Origin: Chloroflexota bacterium | Lineage (GTDB): Bacteria > Chloroflexota > Dehalococcoidia > JACPQD01 | Assembly (NCBI GenBank): GCA_016190665.1 | Contig: JACPQD010000079.1 | Location: 45,677 to 109,676 of the forward strand | DNA length: 64,000 nucleotides | Direction: 5' to 3' | Part shown: positions 24,198-32,572 of the stretch, one piece after another | Numbering within the stretch: the stretch's first letter is position 1 | Layout: each line of letters opens with the position of its first letter | Program-made: the position numbers and the translations under genes | The notes under the pieces: model-generated | What the model was told of the DNA's origin: nothing | Seen by the model: only the letters and a program-made list of their open reading frames with translations | Databases searched by the model: none

Positions 24198-24490
24198 GGG
24201 GACCTTTTGTTTCTCTGACCGCGATGACTCTGGGAAGCGCCATTCCACGAAATGGGCTTTCTCAGCGGGACGTATTTCTTTCAGGTCACCAATGATGCGA
24301 AGAGTGCCATTCTCTGGCTGGTACGTACCGTAGGTCGCGTCGTCCGAGCCTCGCCCTATGGCAAGGCCCACCCCGCGCCGCCCACGCGAGCGGCAGTGAA
24401 TTGTGTGCCAAAGGCCGAACTGGGCGCTCATCCAGTGGGTCGGCTTATGGTTTTGCAGCAGGGTCTGCCCCAATGAAAGGAGAGTTCCCG
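24198..24490. other. gap between selenoprotein and binding lipoprotein
   Basis: No assigned gene. A 74-codon plus-strand frame (24252-24476, MGFLSGTYFFQVTNDAKSA) and an opposing minus-strand frame overlap here; both have protein-like composition and one may be a remnant, but I cannot choose. Confidence 0.4.
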
Positions 24491-26209
24491 ATGCAAACAA
24501 GGAAGTTGTCCATTCTAGCCAGTTTCTTCACCATCCTGGAACTCTTGTTGGCCAGTTGCGCCCCAGCCGCGCCCGCGCCTACCCCGAAGGCTGCGGCTCC
24601 ATCAGCCGCAACGATGGCTCCGGCTGCGGCAGCAATCACGGGCGCGCAACCGACGGCAAAGCCTGCCGCACCCAGCCCCACGCCCAAGCCAGCAGCGGAC
24701 CAGCCACGATACGGCGGCGTTTTGACCGTCGGCGTTGGCGGGGACCCACCGAGCCTTGATCCCCATCGGGAGGAAACCTACTTCACCTACGCCATTACGG
24801 CGCCAAGCTACAACGGCTTGCTAAAGTACGATCCCCTGGGGTGGCCAGATGTCAAACCGGTTCCCGACCTGGCGGCGAGCTGGGAGGTTAGCCCCGACGG
24901 CAAGGTCTACACGTTCAATCTGGTCAAAGGGGCGAAGTTTCACGATGGCGCTCCGGTTACCGCAGAGGACGTGAAATTCTCTTTCGATAGGATCCGCGAT
25001 CCTCAATTTGGGTTGGTGAAGAGCCCCAGACGGCAGCAGCTTGGCGCGATCGCCAGTATGGACACCCCGGATGATTACACCATCAGGATCACGCTGGGCT
25101 ACCCGCAGGGTTCCTTCATCAGCCTCATTTCCAGTCTCTTTTTCGCGGTGATGCCCAGGCACGTGGTCGCGGAGAAGAAGGGCGACATGACCAAGACGGT
25201 GGTGGGCAGCGGCGCTTTCAAATTCAAGAACTATGTAAGCGGGGCCAGTTGGGAGATGGAGAAGAATGCTAACTACTTCGTCGCGGGCAGGCCATACCTG
25301 GATGGAGTCAAGGGTTACATAATCAACGATTTGTTCACCAGATTTGCCGCCCTCAGGACCAGGAACGTCCTCTGGTGGGCGCCCTCAATGCCCACTATGA
25401 CCGCATCCCAGGCGAGAATCCTTGAAGAGACGCTATCAGACAAGATAGCTGTTGAGTGGCGGTCTCAGCCCAGTTGGTACGGCGTGGTCTTCAATCTGAG
25501 CAAACCACCCTGGAGCGACGTTCGGGTGCGCCGGGCGGTAAGCCTGACCTTTGACCGGAAGAGAATGGTGGCGGCGGGGCTAGAAGGAGCGGGCGTGGTG
25601 GGAATGACTACACAGCCTCCGGGAGAGTGGGCCCTTCCGCAGGACGAGATGGCAAGAGTGCCTGGTTATGATAAGCCGGACGTGGAAGGTGCCAGGAGCC
25701 TGATGACCGAAGCAGGGTTCCCCAGCGGGCTTAAGGCTGAAATCCTGGTGCGATCAAGCAAACCACACCAGGATTTCGCTGTACTTTTGAAAGATGCAGT
25801 AGCGGCTATTGGCATCAATCTCGACCTTAAGGTAGTGGAGACGGGAATCTACAACGATACGCTCTTCAGGAAAGGCTTCGATATTGCTGTAGGCGGCTTT
25901 GGCACTGCCCTCACCGATCCCGATGTATGCCTGGGCGACTACTACCTGGCCGGCGCTGGCAGGAACTGGCCGGGATACAACAATCCAGACTACGACGAGC
26001 TATACGTCAAGCAATCGCGAGCAGCGGACGCGGGGGAACGCCGCAAGATCGTCTGGGAGATGCAGAGGATTCTGCTAAGGGACCTTCCCATTGTCACCGC
26101 CTACTGGATCAAGATCCCTTATGTTTGGTGGAAGGAAGTCCGGGGCTATATCCCGCCCGTTGGCTTCAACAACGCCTATGTGTATGAGAACATCTGGCTT
26201 GCCAAGTAG
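24491..26209 (+). CDS. oligopeptide-type ABC substrate-binding lipoprotein (SBP_bac_5)
   Basis: 572 residues. N-terminal lipoprotein signal with lipobox LLASC, then an Ala/Pro/Thr-rich tether of about 60 residues, then the binding fold: LAASWEVSPDGKVYTFNLVKGAKFHDGAPVTAEDV is the family hallmark region, and VRRAVSLTFDRKRMV is the second. It would be anchored outside the cytoplasmic membrane and deliver a peptide, metal complex or other solute. ATG 24491 follows AAAGGAG. No permease or ATPase genes lie nearby, so it may serve a transporter encoded elsewhere. Ends in IWLAK. Confidence 0.92.
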   Translation: MQTRKLSILASFFTILELLLASCAPAAPAPTPKAAAPSAATMAPAAAAITGAQPTAKPAAPSPTPKPAADQPRYGGVLTVGVGGDPPSLDPHREETYFTYAITAPSYNGLLKYDPLGWPDVKPVPDLAASWEVSPDGKVYTFNLVKGAKFHDGAPVTAEDVKFSFDRIRDPQFGLVKSPRRQQLGAIASMDTPDDYTIRITLGYPQGSFISLISSLFFAVMPRHVVAEKKGDMTKTVVGSGAFKFKNYVSGASWEMEKNANYFVAGRPYLDGVKGYIINDLFTRFAALRTRNVLWWAPSMPTMTASQARILEETLSDKIAVEWRSQPSWYGVVFNLSKPPWSDVRVRRAVSLTFDRKRMVAAGLEGAGVVGMTTQPPGEWALPQDEMARVPGYDKPDVEGARSLMTEAGFPSGLKAEILVRSSKPHQDFAVLLKDAVAAIGINLDLKVVETGIYNDTLFRKGFDIAVGGFGTALTDPDVCLGDYYLAGAGRNWPGYNNPDYDELYVKQSRAADAGERRKIVWEMQRILLRDLPIVTAYWIKIPYVWWKEVRGYIPPVGFNNAYVYENIWLAK

Positions 26210-26223
26210 AACGGTGCTGAAGC

Positions 26224-26307
26224 CCCCCCTTGTCCCCCCGTTCACGGGGGATGAAGGGGGGGCGGCCCCCCAATGTCCCCCCGTGAACGGGGGGATGAAG
26301 GGGGGGC
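26224..26307. repeat. two adjacent C/G-rich palindromic repeat units
   Basis: Two copies of a CCCCCC-xxx-TCCCCCCGTTCACGGGGG-ATGAAGGGGGG type unit, the second with the inner GTTCAC inverted to GTGAAC. Each folds into a strong hairpin and together they may end transcription of the binding-protein gene. A relative lies at about 9391-9426. Confidence 0.75.
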
Positions 26308-26387
26308 CGTACGGGGCTGCGAGTGACGGGCGTGTCTGGACTCAAAGATTGCGCGACTGATCCCAAATTTGGCGAAGGAGTAGGCAG

Positions 26388-27470
26388 TTGAAGGCTTGGA
26401 GATTGCACGGGTTTGGAGATTTTCGACTCGATGACGTCCTGGTGCCGAAGATACAAGAAGGATGGGTACTGATAAAAGTGAAGGTGGTTCAGCCCAGTGT
26501 GACCGACACTGCGGCTATAAAGGGGCGGGGAGGCATGACGGCGGAGCGAACACTGAAGATCTTGGCGGAGACGGGTCCCCGGCAGCTCGGCCATGAATTC
26601 TGCGGCGAAGTAGCCCAACTGGGCAAGGGAGCAACTTCACTCAAGGTCGGCGATCGGGTCTCCTTCGATGGGAACATCCACTGCGGCGCTTGCCGGCCCT
26701 GTCTCGCCGGCAGGCACTCCGAGTGTCTGTCTCCCAAGCGTCTCGGCTTCGAGATTCCGGGGGCCTTCGCCGAGTACGTGTCTCTGCCCGAGTGGGCGGC
26801 GGTGAAGATGCCAGATGGGCCGACGGACAACGAAGTGGCTGCTTTTCAGCCGGTGGCTTGCTCGATGGGCGCCGTGCGTTCGGCCGAGATAAAGGTGGGG
26901 GAGTCTGTCGTTGTGCTCGGTCAGGGGCAAATAGGCTTAGGCGTCCTTCAAATAGCAAGAATTAGTGGGGCCGGGCTCCTGGTGGCTGTAGCTAGACGCC
27001 CCGAGAGTCTGGAGCTAGCGCGGAGGTATGGCGCCGACGTGGTAATCGACGCTCGGCAATCGGACCCCGTGGCGGAGGTTAGAAAGCTGACCGATGACTC
27101 AGGCGCCGACGTCGTGTTCGACACGGCAGGCGGCAACCGGGAGCACGGCCTATCGGGGTATGAGACCGCCCGGCAAGCGATAGAGATGGTCAGGCGACGT
27201 GGCAAGGTCGTAGAGTGTTCAAACCTGGAGGGCACGCTGGACTTGCCGGCCGTGCCGATGCATGTCAAGAGCGTTCGGTTTATAAATGCCGATGCGGGCG
27301 GCAGGGAACTCCTGCGCCAGGTGGCCTACATGACAGCCAGCGGCAGGATCCAGGTAGGGCCACAGATAACCCACGTTGTTCAAGGTTTGGAAAGGCTTCC
27401 CGAAGCCATGGAGATCACGGAGAACAAGGCAAAGTATCACGCGACTAGCCCGGCGCAGATTGTGGTCTAA
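26388..27470 (+). CDS. MDR-family zinc dehydrogenase, variant catalytic site (second copy)
   Basis: 360 residues, paralogue of 1367-2458: starts KAWRLHGFGDFRLDDVLVPK, has the GHEFCGEVAQLG ligand pair, the structural zinc cluster CGACRPCLAGRHSEC and a Rossmann strand (VVVLGQGQIGLGVL). The usual catalytic cysteine segment reads VVQPSVTDTAA, i.e. cysteine missing as in the paralogue. The start is TTG with AAGGAG upstream. It lies between the binding lipoprotein and a conventional MDR gene, suggesting a shared catabolic route. Confidence 0.85.
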   Translation: MKAWRLHGFGDFRLDDVLVPKIQEGWVLIKVKVVQPSVTDTAAIKGRGGMTAERTLKILAETGPRQLGHEFCGEVAQLGKGATSLKVGDRVSFDGNIHCGACRPCLAGRHSECLSPKRLGFEIPGAFAEYVSLPEWAAVKMPDGPTDNEVAAFQPVACSMGAVRSAEIKVGESVVVLGQGQIGLGVLQIARISGAGLLVAVARRPESLELARRYGADVVIDARQSDPVAEVRKLTDDSGADVVFDTAGGNREHGLSGYETARQAIEMVRRRGKVVECSNLEGTLDLPAVPMHVKSVRFINADAGGRELLRQVAYMTASGRIQVGPQITHVVQGLERLPEAMEITENKAKYHATSPAQIVV

Positions 27471-27688
27471 TCTCGGAGTGGAGACCACTCGGGTGGGCAA
27501 CAAGGGTGGCCTGGTCTTGGTCACTGGTGAAACTGAGCGCAACAAATGAATGATTTTGGCTTTCAGCATTCGGCAGACCGATAGTCCCGATTCCATACGG
27601 GATGCCGCACGAAGTCGGCACTGACGACTGGACGCTGACCGCTGACGGCTGAAAGCTGACAGCTATTTTGGAGTCAGGAGGCGCCCGA
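27471..27688. repeat. spacer with GCTGA/TCAGC words
   Basis: Contains GGACGCTGACCGCTGACGGCTGAAAGCTGACAGC-type words (about 27630-27664), relatives of those at 20586, 46086 and 48363, and a GATTCC...GGGAT word pair near 27590-27602. No gene seen. Confidence 0.6.
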
Positions 27689-28690
27689 ATGAAAGCAGCG
27701 GTACTCAAGGATAAGAAGCAGTTCGCTATCGAGGAAGTGGCAACGCCGGAGCCGGGACCTGGCGAGGTAGTCGTGAAAGTGAGCTACTGTGCCATCTGCG
27801 GTTCCGACGTGGACCGGTTCAAGACGGGCCGCTATCCCGGTTTGATCCTCGGCCACGAGTTGTGCGGGCGAATAGCGGAGGTTGGTGAAGGAGTGGAGGG
27901 CTGGTCTGCCGGAGATCGCGTTGCGGTCGAGCCCATCACCCAATGCAATACCTGTTACTGGTGCCTCCACGGGCAGGGCAATCTTTGTCCCAACCTGGGT
28001 GGCACCGGCATGGTGGGAATCCCCGGGGGCTATGCTGAATTTGCCAAAGCCAGACCGGTCCAGTTGTTCCGTGTGCCCGCGGGAATGGACGAAAAAGAGG
28101 CTACCATGGCTCAGAGCCTCGCCGTCGCCCTGCACGTCGTACACCTTGGGGAGATCGAAGTAGGAGATACGGTGGTTGTGATTGGGGCCGGGCCCATCGG
28201 CCTCCTGGTCCTCGCCTGTGCTCGATTAGCGGGCGCCGGCAAGGTCTACGTGACCGAGAAGGCTGAAGGACGAAAGCGTGCCGCCGCCCGGCTGGGTGCG
28301 GATGCTGTTATTGATCCCACGGAGGTGGCCTGCCCGGAAGAACTCAAGAAGCTTACGGGTATCGGGGCCGATGTGGTCTTTGGTGCGGCCGGTACGCCTG
28401 AGGGAATCAAGGATGCCTTTGCATCGGCGAGAGACGGCGGCACCGTGGCCCTGGTGGGGTCCCACTGGGTAGCCGAGCTTTCCTCGGACATGGTGACCCG
28501 AGGGTTGACGGTCAGGGGAAACAAGGCCTACCGCCGTTGCGATTTCGGCAGAGCTGTCGACTTGATAGCCGGTGGGAAGATCGATTGTCAGGCATTGATT
28601 ACGGATGCCAGGCCCCTGAGCGATATTCAGCGCGCTGTCGAAGAACTTCGAGAGCCTACGACTCAGGTAAAGATCTTGATTGCTCCCTGA
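27689..28690 (+). CDS. zinc-dependent MDR alcohol/polyol dehydrogenase
   Basis: 333 residues with the complete zinc sites: YCAICGSDVDRFKTG (catalytic Cys), LGHELCGRIAEVG (His-Glu), and CNTCYWCLHGQGNLC (structural zinc). VVVIGAGPIGLLVLACARLAGAG is the NAD-binding strand. ATG 27689 is preceded by CAGGAGG. Resembles sorbitol/threonine dehydrogenase types; the actual alcohol is unknown. Unlike its two MDR neighbours in the window it keeps the catalytic cysteine. Confidence 0.88.
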   Translation: MKAAVLKDKKQFAIEEVATPEPGPGEVVVKVSYCAICGSDVDRFKTGRYPGLILGHELCGRIAEVGEGVEGWSAGDRVAVEPITQCNTCYWCLHGQGNLCPNLGGTGMVGIPGGYAEFAKARPVQLFRVPAGMDEKEATMAQSLAVALHVVHLGEIEVGDTVVVIGAGPIGLLVLACARLAGAGKVYVTEKAEGRKRAAARLGADAVIDPTEVACPEELKKLTGIGADVVFGAAGTPEGIKDAFASARDGGTVALVGSHWVAELSSDMVTRGLTVRGNKAYRRCDFGRAVDLIAGGKIDCQALITDARPLSDIQRAVEELREPTTQVKILIAP

Positions 28691-28991
28691 GGCTGCGGCA
28701 AGCGCGTCGGCAACTACAGCTTCGAAAAGTACCAGGACATCTGGCAGACTTTCAGGGCCCAAGGAACTCGTCATTGGGTCCTAATCTTCCTTTTGCACTC
28801 CTTGACCGGAATCCACGGCGTGTTGATTTGCCCTTCCTCGACGTGCTACTATTGCCCGAGCGCGCCCTTTCGCTCCGATTCCCCTTCCGCGTCAGCTTCT
28901 CTCGGACCACGGGCAATTGGTGGTTCGCCGGGGGATGGGGAACCCTGTGACAACAAACTCGCGATATCGAATGCCAGAACGAGGAGAGTTG
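28691..28991. other. spacer with possible gene debris
   Basis: The first 70 bp read GKRVGNYSFEKYQDIWQTF in frame with the previous gene's stop, looking like a stray protein tail. The rest holds no convincing gene. Confidence 0.35.
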
Positions 28992-29090
28992 ATGACAGAA
29001 CCGATGTATGACGTGGTTTGGCCGCCGCTGGGCAAGTCGGCATATGAGGTAGTTTCGCTGCCAGGGCGCGCTCACGGCTTGAGTGGGTGA
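28992..29090 (+). pseudogene. head fragment of a second UGSC-type protein
   Basis: 32 codons after GAGGAG: MTEPMYDVVWPPLGKSAYEV, then SLPGRAHGLSG and TGA. The LSG point aligns with LRDLSGRK of the UGSC selenoprotein at 22545, and I recall this kind of start (VWP-LGKS) in UGSC-type proteins. The gene breaks off before the redox motif, so it is a remnant. Confidence 0.45.
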
Positions 29091-29320
29091 CTTATGAACG
29101 TGTGCTCTTGAATGCGGTCTTCAGTCTTCAGTCCATTCCGTCTCGAAGGCGAGCTGCTTGCCCTTCTTCCTAGTCTTAACAAGCCCCGCCACGAAGGCCT
29201 CAGAAGAGTTGGCTGACGCCACGTCCAGAACTTCGGCCTTCAGGGTCGGAGCGCAGCCCTTGCGATGGCGGTCGCCGGCTGGAGCGTCGACAACACCCTT
29301 CTGTGGCGCCCTACAATCTG
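29091..29320. other. spacer upstream of the second binding-protein promoter
   Basis: A minus-strand frame (down to 29121) reads APTLKAEVLDVASANSSEAF and ends TEWTED, protein-like but without a recognisable family or start. Possibly a remnant. Confidence 0.3.
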
Positions 29321-29349
29321 TTGACACGCCTCTGTCTGCGGTATATATT
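29321..29349 (+). promoter_or_regulatory. strong promoter of the second binding-protein gene
   Basis: TTGACA (29321-29326), 17 bp, TATATT (29344-29349). The 5' leader is about 175 nt and shares its first 65 nt with the locus at 22051. Confidence 0.72.
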
Positions 29350-29413
29350 GACGCCGGATGCCAATCGGTTTGGTTCACCTCTTCGAATTGCCCAGAAAGT
29401 GAACCTGCGTTTA
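29350..29413 (+). promoter_or_regulatory. conserved leader shared with the 22080 locus
   Basis: GACGCCGGATGCCAATCGGT aligns with 22080-22099 in register with the -10 box, and AGAAAGTGAACCTGCGTTT (29394-29412) repeats 22125-22143 with one change. See the entry at 22080. Confidence 0.55.
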
Positions 29414-29530
29414 CTAGAACCACAGATTGTATCGAGAACGTAATAAGCGGTTTCGTTGAGGCAAAGATGAGATAGGACTGCGCTGGGTGATTTGTGTTAG
29501 CAAACTCTAGACCCAAGAGGAGGCACCGAA

Positions 29531-31243
29531 ATGCGAACCAGAAGACTCTTCGTAATGGCCAGTGGGTTGACGATCCTCGGACTGCTCCTGGCAAGCTGCG
29601 CTCCGGCGCTGACGCCGACGCCTACGGCGAAGCCAGCAGCGCCAGCACCGACTACGGCGCCGGCGGCAGCGCCGACCCAGGCGCCACCAGCGGCCGCCAC
29701 GCCGAAGCCAGCCGCTCCAGCGCCGACGCCCAAACCAGCGGCGGATCAGCCCAGGAGCGGCGGCATCGTCACCCGTGTGATGACCGGCGACATCCCGAGC
29801 TACGACCTGCAACGGGAACAGGCCGGCACGGCCTCCGCGACGCTCTTCAACGTTTACCAGGGTCTGGTGCGCATCCACCCTACGGAATGGACGATCGTGC
29901 CAGAGCTGGCGGAGAAATGGGAGGTCAGCCCGGACGGCAGAAGCTACACCTTCAAGTTCTTCAGCGGCGTCAAATGGCACGATGGGCAGCCGCTCACCCC
30001 GGATGACGTGAAGTACTCGCTGGAGCGGATGCACAACCCGGAGGCCTTCAAGACCATCTCGCCGCGTGGCAAGGGACTCCTCGCCCGCATGGATACCGTT
30101 GAGGTCACCGGCCCGGACACCGTGAAGCTGAACCTGAAGAACGCCTTCGCACCGTTCGTCGGCAACCTGGCCACCGGCTGGGTGGCGATTCAGCCGAAGC
30201 ACGTTATGGTGGCCAAGGGGGACATGAGGCGGGATGCCATCGGGACCGGTGCTTTCAAGCTGAAAGATAACAACCCGGGCGTCGGGGTCACCCTCCAGAA
30301 GAACGGCGACTACTTCGTGAAAGGGTTGCCGTACCTAGACGGCATCCAGTTCTACATCATCAGGGACGCAGCCACCCGCTTCAGCGCCTTCCGCACGGGC
30401 AAGGTCAAAGTAACCTACCTGGGCACGGGCAACCTGACGCCGGCCGAGGCGGCCGTCGTCAGGGCGGACATGAAGGACACGGCGGTCGTGTACGAACATG
30501 ACGCCCAGTCTCGGCACGCCGTTACCTTCAACCTCGCCAGGAAGCCCTTCGACGATGTGCGCGTGAGGAAGGCGGCCCACCTCGCTTTTGACCGCCAGGC
30601 CGCCATCAAGATCAACGGCATCGGCTACCTTGGTTCCATCTACGTGTCCCGCTGGAGCATGCCGCCGGAGGAGGTGCAGAAGCTGCCAGGCTTTCGCCAG
30701 CCCAAGGACGCTGATATCGCGGAAGCCAGGAAGCTGATGGCCGAGGCCGGGTACCCCAACGGGTTCAAGACTACCCTTACGGGGAGACCTGGAGGTGCGA
30801 CTGAGCATCAGGCAGTGTTTGCCAAGGACCAGATGGCCAAGATAGGCATCGAGGTGGAGTTGGTGCTCGCAGACCAGGCGACGGTGCTCGAGCGCGCGGG
30901 CAGGGGCGCCTTCGACATGCTCTCCTACAACTGGCTGGATAACACCGACGACCCCGACGAACCGCTGAACACGTACTACGTCACCGGCGGGAGCCGAAAC
31001 TTCGCCGGGTACAGTGACAAGATGGTGGACGATCTGATCGCCAAACAGGCGACGATCATGGACGAGAAAGCGCGCCGCGCCGCCCTGGCCGAGATCGAGA
31101 AGAAGATCCTGGACGATGTCCCCATGGTGATAAGCTTCTGGGATATCCAGTTGACCGGGGCCTGGAAGGAAGTGAAGAACTTCAAGCCAATGCCGGGGAT
31201 GCATCCCTGGGGCAAATTCGATATGATGTGGCTGGCCAAGTAG
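29531..31243 (+). CDS. oligopeptide-type ABC substrate-binding lipoprotein (SBP_bac_5), second copy
   Basis: 570 residues. Signal and lipobox (LGLLLASC), a low-complexity Ala/Pro/Thr tether of about 60 residues, then the binding fold with LAEKWEVSPDGRSYTFKFF, GVKWHDGQPLTPDDVKYSLER and VRKAAHLAFDRQAAI. Ends MMWLAK, like the IWLAK of the 24491 protein. AAGAGGAGGCACCGAA precedes the ATG. No permease or ATPase is encoded nearby. The shared leader suggests co-regulation with the 24491 locus. Confidence 0.92.
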   Translation: MRTRRLFVMASGLTILGLLLASCAPALTPTPTAKPAAPAPTTAPAAAPTQAPPAAATPKPAAPAPTPKPAADQPRSGGIVTRVMTGDIPSYDLQREQAGTASATLFNVYQGLVRIHPTEWTIVPELAEKWEVSPDGRSYTFKFFSGVKWHDGQPLTPDDVKYSLERMHNPEAFKTISPRGKGLLARMDTVEVTGPDTVKLNLKNAFAPFVGNLATGWVAIQPKHVMVAKGDMRRDAIGTGAFKLKDNNPGVGVTLQKNGDYFVKGLPYLDGIQFYIIRDAATRFSAFRTGKVKVTYLGTGNLTPAEAAVVRADMKDTAVVYEHDAQSRHAVTFNLARKPFDDVRVRKAAHLAFDRQAAIKINGIGYLGSIYVSRWSMPPEEVQKLPGFRQPKDADIAEARKLMAEAGYPNGFKTTLTGRPGGATEHQAVFAKDQMAKIGIEVELVLADQATVLERAGRGAFDMLSYNWLDNTDDPDEPLNTYYVTGGSRNFAGYSDKMVDDLIAKQATIMDEKARRAALAEIEKKILDDVPMVISFWDIQLTGAWKEVKNFKPMPGMHPWGKFDMMWLAK

Positions 31244-31327
31244 CCTCGCGGGCAAGGAGCGTCAGCCCACGCGCTGCAATCGCACTCCTTGAACCACCTT
31301 CAAGACTGAGAGCGAAGGGACTGAGCG

Positions 31328-31403
31328 GTGGGAACGACTGAGCATGTGGCGCGTTTCGTGGTGAACACCGGCTCGGAAGCCCAAGGCCTACGCCGGCTAC
31401 GGC
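31328..31403 (+). pseudogene. possible head fragment of an MmgE/PrpD-type gene
   Basis: From GTG 31328 the frame reads MGTTEHVARFVVNTGSE, resembling the start of MmgE/PrpD (2-methylcitrate dehydratase) proteins (HVARFVV-x-T). Homology is lost within 20 residues and the DNA passes into another frame ([16 protein letters not shown]) joined to the MFS gene. Confidence 0.4.
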
Positions 31404-32564
31404 GTGGCCGAGGACACCCGCGAATACTTCAAGTCGATGATCGACATCGGGCGCGGGGGAATCTCCTCACATGGCCTTCGATCTGCCAACACAGTGCGGC
31501 CTCGACTCCGATGCCCCGCTGGCCAGGGGCGAGGTGGGCAGGGCCGGGGTGTTGGGCAGGCGCCACTCCTTGTTAGCCGGGCGCACCGCAACATCCAAGG
31601 TGTCACTCAGACGGCGGCCATGTTGCTGGCCCTGCTGCTGGCCGTGCTGGTCTCCACCAACCTGGTGCAGTTCTGGATGGTAGTGGCCATCGCCATTGGA
31701 CGGGGCGTGATGATGTCCTTCAATCAGCCGGCGCGCCAATCGTTGATCTCGGAGTTGGTGCCGCCGGGCAGTCTGATGAACGCCATCGCGTTGAACTCTG
31801 CGACCATGAATTTGACGCGCGTCCTGGTCCCGGCCATCGGCGGTGGACTGATCGCCACCGTTGGCGTCGCGGGCGCCTTCTATTTCAACGCGGCCAGCTT
31901 CCTGGCCGTCCTCTACGGGCTGGCATTGATGCAATTCCCGGCGCGCCAGCGGAAGGCCAACGGGAGTATTCGCGCCGATCTCCTGGCCGGGATCCGCTAC
32001 CTCATGGGCCTGCCTGCCCTGCGCACCCTCGTGCTCCTGGCGCTGTTGCCCATGGTCTTCGGCATGCCTTATATGACCATGCTCACCGTTTTCGCCAGCG
32101 ATGTACTCAAGGTGGGAGGCGGAGGTCTGGGCCTGCTCACCGCCTCGTCCGGCGCCGGCGCTATGTCCGGGGCGCTCTTCATCGCGTCGTCATTCCGGAG
32201 CGCCGGGCGCGGGCGCTTCATGCTGGGAGGCCTGGTCGCCTTCGGCTCATCGCTCATCATCTTCTCTTTCTCCCACTGGCTCTGGCTGTCCTTCCTGGCG
32301 CTCATCGCCGTGGGATTCAGCCAGCAGGCGTATATGGCCACCAACAACACTCTGATCCAGACCTGCGTAGACAAGGACTACCGCGGGCGCGTCCTGAGCA
32401 CTCTGTTCCTAAACCGCGGCATGGTGCCGTTGGGGGCGATGCTGGCCGGCTTCGGCGAGGGTCTGGTGGGTATTCAAGCCATCACCGGCGGCATGGCCGC
32501 CGTGCTGGTCATCGTCGCCCTCCTAGCAGCCAGGTTCGCCAGCGCGGCCCGAGAACTGTCATAA
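31404..32564 (+). CDS. MFS exporter, N-terminus missing or replaced
   Basis: From about 31610 the protein is a normal MFS of the EntS/macrolide-exporter type: [26 protein letters not shown] and [24 protein letters not shown] are characteristic. The first one or two membrane helices are missing; in their place about 65 Arg/Gly-rich residues ([20 protein letters not shown]) lead in from an unrelated frame. The start codon is therefore uncertain (GTG 31404 is the first in frame). Probably a 5'-truncated gene, possibly non-functional. The DHA2 gene follows after 8 bp. Confidence 0.7.
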   Translation: MAEDTREYFKSMIDIGRGGISSHGLRSANTVRPRLRCPAGQGRGGQGRGVGQAPLLVSRAHRNIQGVTQTAAMLLALLLAVLVSTNLVQFWMVVAIAIGRGVMMSFNQPARQSLISELVPPGSLMNAIALNSATMNLTRVLVPAIGGGLIATVGVAGAFYFNAASFLAVLYGLALMQFPARQRKANGSIRADLLAGIRYLMGLPALRTLVLLALLPMVFGMPYMTMLTVFASDVLKVGGGGLGLLTASSGAGAMSGALFIASSFRSAGRGRFMLGGLVAFGSSLIIFSFSHWLWLSFLALIAVGFSQQAYMATNNTLIQTCVDKDYRGRVLSTLFLNRGMVPLGAMLAGFGEGLVGIQAITGGMAAVLVIVALLAARFASAARELS

Positions 32565-32572
32565 TATAAAGG

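Noticed and set aside
23499..24500. 333-codon minus-strand frame
   Set aside because: Mostly antisense of the selenoprotein gene; only its first 100 codons lie in a gap, so I list the gap as unresolved.
28688..28690. TGA of the MDR gene as a third selenocysteine codon (followed by GCGK)
   Set aside because: The dehydrogenase ends normally at this position, and no hairpin at the 18-nt spacing follows.
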